This document shows positions 57,730 to 64,000 of a stretch of 64,000 nt of DNA, piece after piece. The first letter of the stretch is position 1. Each line of letters starts with the position of its first letter. The notes beneath the pieces were generated by a model, which was not told the origin of the DNA, ran no database searches, and saw only the letters and a program-made list of their open reading frames with translations. Source of the DNA: Microbulbifer aggregans (GTDB lineage: Bacteria; Pseudomonadota; Gammaproteobacteria; Pseudomonadales; Cellvibrionaceae); NCBI RefSeq assembly GCF_020524005.1, contig NZ_JAIVKK010000014.1, positions 51,154 to 115,153 on the forward strand, in the 5' to 3' direction. A program made the position numbers and the translations under genes.

Positions 57730-59625
57730 TCAGCGAGTCAGTTTCAGCACGCGGGCGGAGTGTGGGGCGAGTTGCAGTGATACAGCGCCTTCACCCTGCG
57801 GGTTAACCTGCATGGTGCTGCCGCCAGTTTGCAGCTGGTCAGTAAGGGCATACTCACCGCTGGCCAGTTGCCACTGCTGGACCAGCTCGGTGGGCACACT
57901 GAATTGGACCGCTTGCTCCATATCGGCGAAGTTGGCGATTACCAGCAGGCGTTCATCGCCGGTCCAGCGCGCGAAGCTGAACAGCTTGTCGCTGTAGCCT
58001 GCGCCGTTCTCGCGGTTATACGCATGCAGGTCGCGGTATTCGCCGCCAAGGGCTTCGCTCGCGCGGGTGAAGTTCAGCAGGCGCTGGTAAAAGCTGCGCA
58101 GGGACTGTTCCTCTGCGGTCAGCTTGCCGCCATCAAACTCGCCGCCGTTGATCCAGCGGCGCACCGTGGGCACAGACCAGTAATCGAAGATGGTGGTGCG
58201 GCTGGCCTTGCCGAAACCGGCATCACCCGCGCCCGGCTCGCCCAGTTCCTGGCCGAAGTACACCAGTGTCGGCGCGCCGCTGATGGTGGCGGATACCACC
58301 ATGGCGGGGATGCCCGCTTCGGCGTTACCGGCAAACTCGGGGCTGGCAATGCGCTGCTCGTCGTGGTTTTCGAGGAAACGCAGCATGTTGTCTTCAATGC
58401 CCGTGAGGCTCTGCTGGATACCCACCAGCGGATCGGTACCGGCCTTGCCTTCCATCACCGCGCGGATGGCGTCGTAGGTGCCGACCTTGTCGTACAGGTA
58501 GTCCATCTTGCCCAGGCGTACATAGTCCCGGTACAGGTCGGGCTGGTAGATCTCTGCCAGCAGCAGCATGTCCGGGTTCTGCATCTTGATCGAGGAATTG
58601 AGGTAGCTCCAGAACGCTACCGGCACCATGCCGGCCATGTCGTAGCGGAAACCGTCCACGCCAAAGGTCAGCCAGTAATCGGTGATCTGGCGGAATTTTT
58701 TCCAGCTGCTGGGCACATCCTTATCGGCCCAGAAGGCCGCGTGTTCACGGTAATCTTTCTGTGCATAGTCAGCGGGCAGTTCCGGGAAGTCGTAGCTGCC
58801 GTCCGGGCGCACGCCGAAGTTGATTTTTACCGCCTCGTACCAGTCGTTATGCGCCGGTTGCGGTGCACGGCTGCCGTTGCCGGTCCACTTCGCCGGCATC
58901 TCGTCGAACTTGCCGTCCACCAGCGGGTTGGCCTCGCCATTCAGTGGTTGGTAGCCGTCCTCCGCCACCGGTACCAGGAAGGGCTCGCCGGGCACGTAAT
59001 AGAAGTTGTTGTCGCGGGCGTATTCCACGCTGGTGTCGTCATCGGCACCGAAATCGCGCACGCCTTCCGGCTTGGCCAGCGAATGGTAATTGCGCGCAAC
59101 GTGGTTGGGCACGATATCGATAATCACCTTGAGGCCCGCAGCATGGGAGCGCTCGATCAGCGCGCGGAATTCTTCCAGGCGCTTGCCCGGGGCTTCCGCC
59201 AGGTCGGGGTTGACGGAGTAGTAGTCCTTGACCGAGTACGGGGAGCCGGCGCGACCCTTCACCACATCCGGGTCGTCATTGGCGATGCCGACGTCGCTGT
59301 AGTCGCGCACCATCGCGTGGTGCAGGGCGCCGGTGTACCAGATGTAGTTGGCACCGAGCGCGCGGATCTGCTCCAGCGCTTCCGGGGTGAAGTCATTGAA
59401 CTTGCCCACGCCGTTTTCTTCGATGGTGCCCCAGGGCTTGTTGGTGTCCTTGGTGTTGCCAAACAGGCGCGGCAGTACCTGGTAGATCACCGGCTTGCCG
59501 GAAGTGGCGGCTGGAGCGGAATGGGTTGCGGTTTCAGTGGCCGGCGATTCGGTGTTGGTGTCGCAGGCCGTCAGGGTGGCTGCTGCAATGGAAGAGGCCA
59601 GTAATAGTTGAATAAATCTGTTCAT
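57730..59625 (-). CDS. GH13 alpha-amylase-family lipoprotein
   Basis: 631 residues. The lipobox TLTAC is followed by a Thr/Ala/Glu-rich tether. The barrel has IIDIVPNHVARNYH, the nucleophile in GFRYDMAGM, the acid/base in LLLAEIYQ and the third acid in FLENHDEQ. The start VIYQVLPRLFGNT and the NKPWGTIEENGVGKFNDF block mark a GH13 group common in glycan-utilising Bacteroidetes and marine gammaproteobacteria. It would process maltodextrins on the periplasmic or surface side. The GH31 gene lies 125 bases upstream on the same strand with a REP-like palindrome between them. Confidence 0.92.
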   Translation of the reverse strand: MNRFIQLLLASSIAAATLTACDTNTESPATETATHSAPAATSGKPVIYQVLPRLFGNTKDTNKPWGTIEENGVGKFNDFTPEALEQIRALGANYIWYTGALHHAMVRDYSDVGIANDDPDVVKGRAGSPYSVKDYYSVNPDLAEAPGKRLEEFRALIERSHAAGLKVIIDIVPNHVARNYHSLAKPEGVRDFGADDDTSVEYARDNNFYYVPGEPFLVPVAEDGYQPLNGEANPLVDGKFDEMPAKWTGNGSRAPQPAHNDWYEAVKINFGVRPDGSYDFPELPADYAQKDYREHAAFWADKDVPSSWKKFRQITDYWLTFGVDGFRYDMAGMVPVAFWSYLNSSIKMQNPDMLLLAEIYQPDLYRDYVRLGKMDYLYDKVGTYDAIRAVMEGKAGTDPLVGIQQSLTGIEDNMLRFLENHDEQRIASPEFAGNAEAGIPAMVVSATISGAPTLVYFGQELGEPGAGDAGFGKASRTTIFDYWSVPTVRRWINGGEFDGGKLTAEEQSLRSFYQRLLNFTRASEALGGEYRDLHAYNRENGAGYSDKLFSFARWTGDERLLVIANFADMEQAVQFSVPTELVQQWQLASGEYALTDQLQTGGSTMQVNPQGEGAVSLQLAPHSARVLKLTR

Positions 59626-59654
59626 AATCCGTATTCGGTAGTGCCGTGATTGCC

Positions 59655-59727
59655 GTAGGAGCCTGCTTGCAGGCGAAAGCTATGGTGCTTCGCAGTGAGG
59701 AGGGTTCGCCTGCAAGCAGGCTCCTAC
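59655..59727. repeat. REP-like palindrome, copy 3, between GH31 and GH13 genes
   Basis: The 23-base arms at 59655-59677 and 59705-59727 are perfect inverted copies sharing the core of copies 1 and 2. Here the element is intergenic, the usual position for REPs. It may stabilise the upstream GH31 part of the transcript or reduce read-through into the GH13 gene. Confidence 0.92.
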
Positions 59728-59749
59728 AGGGGGGGCTAGTGCTCTTTAT

Positions 59750-62233
59750 TTACAGGGTTACGGTCAATGCTTTTTTCTTTTCTGCCCAGTTGAAGCGCAC
59801 GTGCAGGGACTTGGTGCGCTTGTCGTACCAGGCGGTGTCTTCTTCCAGCTGTTGTGCCTTGTCCACCAGCGGCAGGGTGGTGGTGCCCGCGGTGACGGCG
59901 GCAGGCGCTGCTGACCAGTTGTGCAGTACCAGCTCGATGGCGCGGGATTCCGGCGCGCCGGTGTAGCCATTGCCGCTGCGGGCCAGCTCAATGCGCAACT
60001 CGCTGTCGCTGCGCACGCTGCTGAATTCGAGCTTTTCGTAATCGCCCTTGGCAAACGCATTCACGGTCACGCCATCGTCTTCGTAGACGTAGCTGCTGGA
60101 GCTGGTGACAGACGGATGCGCGTAGTAGTCCAGGCGCAGTTGCTGGCTGGAATAGTCGTGCGTGGTCTGCATGTCGCTGACCGTGGGAATGAAGGCGCCG
60201 GCGCGCACCAGTACCGGGATGGTTTTCAGGTCCACTTCCACCTGGGCGGTTTCACCGCTGTAGATCGCGTCGTTCCAGTAGTCGAACCAGACACCGCCGG
60301 GCAGGGTGACATTCACCTCATCGGTGTCCTCGCTGGTCACCGGTGCCACCAGGAAGTCGTTGCCCCACAGGTAGGCGTCCTTGTTGTCGAGCAGTGACAG
60401 GTTGTTTTCCTGCTCGAAGAACAGCGGGCGCATCAGCGGCATGCCGGTCTGGCTGTTTTCAAACGCCAGGGTGTAGTTGTACGGCAGCAGGCGGTAACGC
60501 AGCTTCACATACTCGCGCAGGATGTCGCGGGTCTTGCGGTCGTGGAATACCGGCTCCGGGGCGATGTGGTCCTGGGCGTGCGGGCGGTATACCGGCTGGA
60601 ACACGCCGTATTGCAGCCAGCGGATATACAGCTCTCGGTCGAACTTCTCGCCGCCGGCAAAGCCGCCAAGGTCGGAATGGGTGTAGCCGAAGCCGAGCAG
60701 GCCCATCTGCAACGACAGCTCCACCTGTGGCTTGAGGCCGCCCCAGCTGCGTTCCACGTCGCCGGTCCAGGGAATCATGCCGTAGCGCTGGGAACCCGGG
60801 AAACCGGCGCGCATCATGATGAACGGGCGTTCCTCCGGGGATTCCGCCTGCTCGTTTTCAAACAGCATCTGCGCCCAGCGGTGGCCGTAGGCGTTGTGGA
60901 TCTCGTCGGCCATACCGATCGCGTGCACGGTGTCAGACGGGTGCACTTCCGGCTCGCCCAGGTCGCCCCACCAGCCGGCCACGCCCTGTTGTTTCAGGTC
61001 GCGGTAGATATCCCAGAACCAGTCGCGGCCGTCTTCAGAGAAGACGTCGATCAGGCCGGTATTGCCGAAATAGAAGTCGAAGCGCTTGGGCGCGCCGGCC
61101 AGGTTCTTGGCTAGTGCGTTGCCGGCCACGGCGCTGTCCCAGCGCTCGGAGCTGGAAAGTACGAACGGCTCGGTCACCAGGATGGTGTTGATACCGCGCT
61201 GCTGCAGATCCGCCATCATCTCCACCGGCTGCGGGAAGGCGTTCTTGTCCCAGGCCAGGTTGCCCATATGGCCTTTGATGTCGGGGCCGAACCAGTACAG
61301 GTCCAGCACCACGGCATCCAGCGGGAAGTCTTCATCGGCGAACTTGTCCACCGTCTCGCGCACCTGCTGCTCGGTGCGGTAACCGAAGCGGGAGGCAAAG
61401 TTGCCCAGCGCCCAGCGCGGCGGCATCGGCTGGCGGCCGGTCACGTCCACGTAGCTTTCGATCAGCTGTGGATAAGTTTCCCCGGCCACCACGATATACG
61501 CAGTGCGCCCGCCAACAGCCTCAAACTGCATCACGTCTTCTTCACTGGCGCCGAGGTCCATGGTGCCGGTGGCGCTGTTGTCGAACAGCAGGATGTACTT
61601 GTTGCTGCTCATCACCGCCGGCAGGCTGAAGTACATCTGCTCGGATTCGGTGGTGTAGCCGTAGTGCGCGCGGTTATACAGCGGCAGGCGGTGGCCGCGG
61701 CGATCCATGCCCAGTACCCGCTGGCCGCCGCCGATCAGCTTCTCCTGTTCTTGCAGCCCAAAGCGGAAGCCGCGCATGGTCTCATTGGCGAAGAAGCCGT
61801 GCTCCTCGGAGAGCAAGTGCTCACTACCGCGGCGGTATTCGATGGAGAAAGGGGACTTGTGCACCACGGCAGTCAGGGTGCCGAGGGAGTAGTGCAGGTC
61901 GGATGCCGACTCGCTGACTTTGCCGTGAATCGCCGGCAGGGTTTTGTCGGCGCGGGCGAAGGAGGGCAATTGCTTGAGCCCCTCGCGCTGGTACTGAACT
62001 TCCAGTGCGGCATTGTTCAGCGGGGTCAGGGTGACCTGGCTGTCACTGGTCTGGATCACCAGTGCACCGTCCTGCAGCTGGTGGCTGAGGTACTCGCGCT
62101 GTTGCTCCGCTGCTACCGCGGTCATTACCGGCAGGGACGCAAACGGCAGGGACGCAAATGGTAGGGCTAATACCATCAGGCCAAATCGGAAACCCTTGCG
62201 CAGTGCATTGCGCGGTTTACTTTGCTCTCTCAT
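59750..62233 (-). CDS. GH31 alpha-glucosidase, exported
   Basis: 827 residues from ATG 62233; in-frame ATG 62254 is possible, but 62296 precedes the likely promoter. The signal contains a duplicated PFASLPFASLP and ends near AVAA. The GH31 barrel shows WWGDLGEPEVHPSD, whose Asp is the nucleophile position, then RAGFPGSQRYGMIPWTGDV and HSDLGGFAGGE, with distal beta domains after that. It would release glucose from malto- or isomalto-oligosaccharides in the periplasm. With the GH13 lipoprotein it forms an alpha-glucan operon under a MalT-like motif. Confidence 0.92.
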   Translation of the reverse strand: MREQSKPRNALRKGFRFGLMVLALPFASLPFASLPVMTAVAAEQQREYLSHQLQDGALVIQTSDSQVTLTPLNNAALEVQYQREGLKQLPSFARADKTLPAIHGKVSESASDLHYSLGTLTAVVHKSPFSIEYRRGSEHLLSEEHGFFANETMRGFRFGLQEQEKLIGGGQRVLGMDRRGHRLPLYNRAHYGYTTESEQMYFSLPAVMSSNKYILLFDNSATGTMDLGASEEDVMQFEAVGGRTAYIVVAGETYPQLIESYVDVTGRQPMPPRWALGNFASRFGYRTEQQVRETVDKFADEDFPLDAVVLDLYWFGPDIKGHMGNLAWDKNAFPQPVEMMADLQQRGINTILVTEPFVLSSSERWDSAVAGNALAKNLAGAPKRFDFYFGNTGLIDVFSEDGRDWFWDIYRDLKQQGVAGWWGDLGEPEVHPSDTVHAIGMADEIHNAYGHRWAQMLFENEQAESPEERPFIMMRAGFPGSQRYGMIPWTGDVERSWGGLKPQVELSLQMGLLGFGYTHSDLGGFAGGEKFDRELYIRWLQYGVFQPVYRPHAQDHIAPEPVFHDRKTRDILREYVKLRYRLLPYNYTLAFENSQTGMPLMRPLFFEQENNLSLLDNKDAYLWGNDFLVAPVTSEDTDEVNVTLPGGVWFDYWNDAIYSGETAQVEVDLKTIPVLVRAGAFIPTVSDMQTTHDYSSQQLRLDYYAHPSVTSSSSYVYEDDGVTVNAFAKGDYEKLEFSSVRSDSELRIELARSGNGYTGAPESRAIELVLHNWSAAPAAVTAGTTTLPLVDKAQQLEEDTAWYDKRTKSLHVRFNWAEKKKALTVTL

Positions 62234-62298
62234 GCTCACTCTCTTTCTTATCATCGCAGCGCGTGCGCGCAGATTGGTCGCACCATTTTTGACCATTG

Positions 62299-62344
62299 TG
62301 CCTACTCCCCCGGCGCCTGTTATCCCCCTCCCGGTGGGAGGAGT
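62299..62344 (-). promoter_or_regulatory. MalT-like motifs and candidate promoter upstream of GH31
   Basis: In gene orientation the region reads CTCCTCCC, CCGGGAGGGGGAT, then GGGGGAGTAGGCA. The C-run/GGGRGGGGAT layout matches the motifs before TonB receptor 2 and both plus-strand amylases. TAGGCA is a possible -10 element 17 bases after the GGAT. The rest of the 352-base gap to the DUF302 gene holds only the terminator at 62538. Confidence 0.45.
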
Positions 62345-62537
62345 TTTGTTGCCGGATGACCGGGTTGGGTTGGCGGGTTTTTGCTTGCCTGTCCGCTACG
62401 TAGAGAGGTGCTGACTGGGTGGTTTCTGGTAGCCGGGTGCTGGTGGGGGCGGCGGAGTGCGGAGGCGGGATGCGAAGGTAAGGAGTGCGGAGATAGAGGG
62501 TGCAGGATGCCGGTGCTACAGGGCAATGCCTGTGACC

Positions 62538-62563
62538 GAAAAGCCCGGAGGATCCCCGGGCTC
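62538..62563 (-). terminator. Terminator after the DUF302 gene
   Basis: On the minus strand AGCCCGG and CCGGGCT pair around a short loop and are followed by TTTT, 23 bases after the DUF302 stop. Confidence 0.65.
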
Positions 62564-62585
62564 TCAGTCGATGCGTGGACGCCTG

Positions 62586-62969
62586 CTACTTTGCATCCGC
62601 CAGAATCTTGAGCATGGAGTCCTCAACCTCCCCGGCGATAGTGGCCAGCGCAGGATCGGACGACAAGCCAATGAGCATCTCGGCCGGCTTGATATAGCCG
62701 AGCTTGACCTTGCCCGCTTCGGTATACACGGAAATACGGCAGGGCAATGCCATATTCAGCCGCATATCGATGCTCATTACCTTGGAGGCCTGCATGGGGT
62801 TACACACCTCGAACACCTTGCACTCCTCGCTGAAGGCAATGCCCTTGCTGCGCAGGGTCGCTCCAAGATCGTGGATATGCAGCACACCAAAGTTGTTTTG
62901 CGTTACCGCCTGCTCCAGGTCACTGGCAGCCTCGGCGAAGGACTTGTCCGTATCCACGATGTAGTACAT
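62586..62969 (-). CDS. DUF302 protein
   Basis: 127 residues from ATG 62969, with GCGAGG five bases upstream; an upstream in-frame ATG at 63053 adds an atypical 28-residue head. The family blocks are FGVLHIHDLGATLRSKG, CKVFEVCNPMQASKVM and LPCRISVYTEAGKV. DUF302 proteins are small, cytoplasmic or periplasmic, of unknown function, often near thiol or metal stress genes. There is no signal peptide here. Confidence 0.85.
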   Translation of the reverse strand: MYYIVDTDKSFAEAASDLEQAVTQNNFGVLHIHDLGATLRSKGIAFSEECKVFEVCNPMQASKVMSIDMRLNMALPCRISVYTEAGKVKLGYIKPAEMLIGLSSDPALATIAGEVEDSMLKILADAK

Positions 62970-63115
62970 GGCAGCCTCGCTATAAAAGGTGTCATTGATA
63001 ATGATGTTGGGTCTGTAATTAGTGCGGGCGTGAATGCGCCGCTTAAACGCCAAATGCCTGCAAGCCGGTAATGCCGGTCATTGCGTGCTCGTCTTCTGAA
63101 CCTCGACGTTCCCAT

Positions 63116-63631
63116 TTATGACTGTGGTTGGGGAAATACATACTCGTAGAAGACGGCGCCATCGCCATTATTTTTTCGTTCAATAAAACCCAGCTTTTTC
63201 AGCAAGTGAGCTGACGCGACATTGGCTGGATCAACGCCACAGACCAGTTTAGTCCAGGGACCAATTTCTGAAGCTTTTCCGATGAAACCTTGAAGCAATT
63301 CGCTTGCCAAACCTTTACCCCAATAGCCTTCGGCAAGCAAATAGCCTACATGCGTCTCACGATCTTCTCCTGAGGATGCAAACAAGAATCCGATCAGCGT
63401 GCTCTCCGCGGTCTCAACCAGAAATAACCGACTCTCCGTCAGCATCCGAACCAGCCATGCTTGGGCAAGTTCTGGTGAGTCGATACCATGAAAGTAAGGT
63501 GGAAGGTTTTCAACTACTGATGGTGTAAGGATTTCTGGTATTCGGTCAAGAAAGAACGCACGATTAGGTGAGGCAAGATCACGTGGTATTTCAATCACAT
63601 TCAATCTTGAGGTTCTAAATGATAAAAACAA
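63116..63631 (-). CDS. GNAT-family N-acetyltransferase
   Basis: 171 residues. The GNAT core is clear: a central strand with THVGYLLAEGYWGKGLASELL (acetyl-CoA pyrophosphate loop at GYWGKGLA) and the later ANVASAHLLKKLGF. It resembles RimJ/RimL-type acetyltransferases. The substrate is unknown. It is not in an obvious operon, and the DNA upstream is A+T rich and leads to an insertion-sequence end. Confidence 0.85.
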   Translation of the reverse strand: MFLSFRTSRLNVIEIPRDLASPNRAFFLDRIPEILTPSVVENLPPYFHGIDSPELAQAWLVRMLTESRLFLVETAESTLIGFLFASSGEDRETHVGYLLAEGYWGKGLASELLQGFIGKASEIGPWTKLVCGVDPANVASAHLLKKLGFIERKNNGDGAVFYEYVFPQPQS

Positions 63632-63879
63632 GTTTGGTCGCCAGATCAGATGGTGCCGCTACGGATAGAGGGAAACTACCTTGCAGTATTATGTGTCTTG
63701 CAGAGATAAAAATTATACTTTAACGAAAAAAACTGTTAAACCAAGTATGCAAGTCATCGCCTCGTATTGAAAGGCGGATGTAATTACCGTTGCATTGACT
63801 TATCCAGGTAGATGATTCAAAGCAAAAGCTAGATCTGAAGTAAATTAGATCATTGCTAATTAGCTCAATGCCGAAAGTC

Positions 63880-63905
63880 GGGAGGGTGTTCAAAACTCTG
63901 TGTCA
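63880..63905. mobile_element. Terminal inverted repeat of an IS256-type element
   Basis: GGGTGTTCAAAACTCTGTGTC at about 63884-63904 has the form of IS256-family ends and lies 13 bases outside the stop codon of the transposase fragment. The opposite end is beyond the window. A target-site duplication cannot be checked here. Confidence 0.6.
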
Positions 63906-63917
63906 GCCATATAGCCC

Positions 63918-64000
63918 TCACAGGCTGATGTGTTTTTCCAAGCGCTCGGGGAAGTGGATCGTCAGCTGTGACAGCGTCAGGTTCCAGTTCTGAATCGGGT
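63918..64000 (-). CDS. IS256-family transposase, C-terminal end (cut by window edge)
   Basis: The minus strand from the window edge reads PIQNWNLTLSQLTIHFPERL and six more residues to a TGA at 63918-63920. This is the typical C-terminus of IS256-family (mutator-type, DDE) transposases. Only 27 codons are inside the window, so intactness cannot be judged. Confidence 0.75.
   Translation of the reverse strand, partial: PIQNWNLTLSQLTIHFPERLEKHISL

Noticed and set aside
57829..59604. A 591-codon plus-strand frame opposite the GH13 lipoprotein
   Set aside because: It is antisense to a gene with all GH13 catalytic motifs and has no ribosome-binding site or family resemblance.
62234..62296. A longer start for the GH31 gene at 62296
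   Set aside because: It would put basic, non-signal sequence before the export signal and overlaps the likely -10 element at about 62300; the ATG at 62233 fits a signal peptide.

Overview
The window looks like a chromosomal segment of a marine polysaccharide-degrading gammaproteobacterium of the Cellvibrionales/Microbulbifer type. This is inferred from fairly high G+C, poly-serine linkers in surface lipoproteins, TonB-dependent receptors paired with tryptophan-halogenase-like flavoproteins, and a dense set of secreted or lipid-anchored glycoside hydrolases. No rRNA or tRNA gene and no CRISPR array was seen.

Layout. (1) 1-4339, minus strand: an export cassette with a TolC-like lipoprotein, a periplasmic adaptor, a GAF-like/HlyD fusion and the start of a probable M50/PqqD-like protein cut by the window edge. 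(2) 4709-9119: a sugar ABC transporter operon (malK, a malE-malF fusion, malG) in which two REP-like palindromes lie inside the reading frames. (3) 9501-23383: a beta-1,3-glucan (laminarin) locus with a TonB-dependent receptor, two halogenase-like proteins, a GH3 beta-glucosidase lipoprotein flanked by two long palindromic elements, a seven-helix membrane AraC-type regulator and a divergent GH81 endo-beta-1,3-glucanase with CBM6. (4) 23948-37993: an alpha-glucan (starch) locus with glucokinase, a second TonB receptor, a third halogenase-like protein, a calcium-repeat/sialidase-like lipoprotein, a double universal stress protein and two GH13 amylases. (5) 38063-41260 and 50196-56402: three paralogous poly-serine/FG-GAP lipoproteins that bracket (6) a ten-gene operon at 41744-50140. 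That operon encodes a thermostable-hemolysin/GNAT-like protein, an AMP-forming acyl ligase, a heme-oxygenase-like diiron oxidase, an SDR, a TPR protein, a PmrA/QseB-type two-component system, a cupredoxin, an FTR1 iron permease and an acidic outer-membrane protein. (7) 56762-62233, minus strand: a DUF3014 protein and a GH31-GH13 alpha-glucan operon. (8) The right edge: DUF302, a GNAT acetyltransferase and the 3' end of an IS256-type transposase.

How the parts fit. The TonB receptors would bring oligosaccharides across the outer membrane, lipid-anchored GH3, GH13 and GH31 enzymes would trim them, the MalK/MalEF/MalG transporter would import products, and glucokinase would feed glucose to central metabolism. 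Two families of repeated upstream motifs separate the beta-glucan genes (AAGGTGGG-type, paired at 33 bp) from the alpha-glucan genes (C-run/GGGRGGAT, MalT-box-like). The ten-gene operon has a PmrA-type direct repeat in its promoter region and joins iron import to an oxidative acyl-type pathway; it is the best candidate here for an undescribed system.
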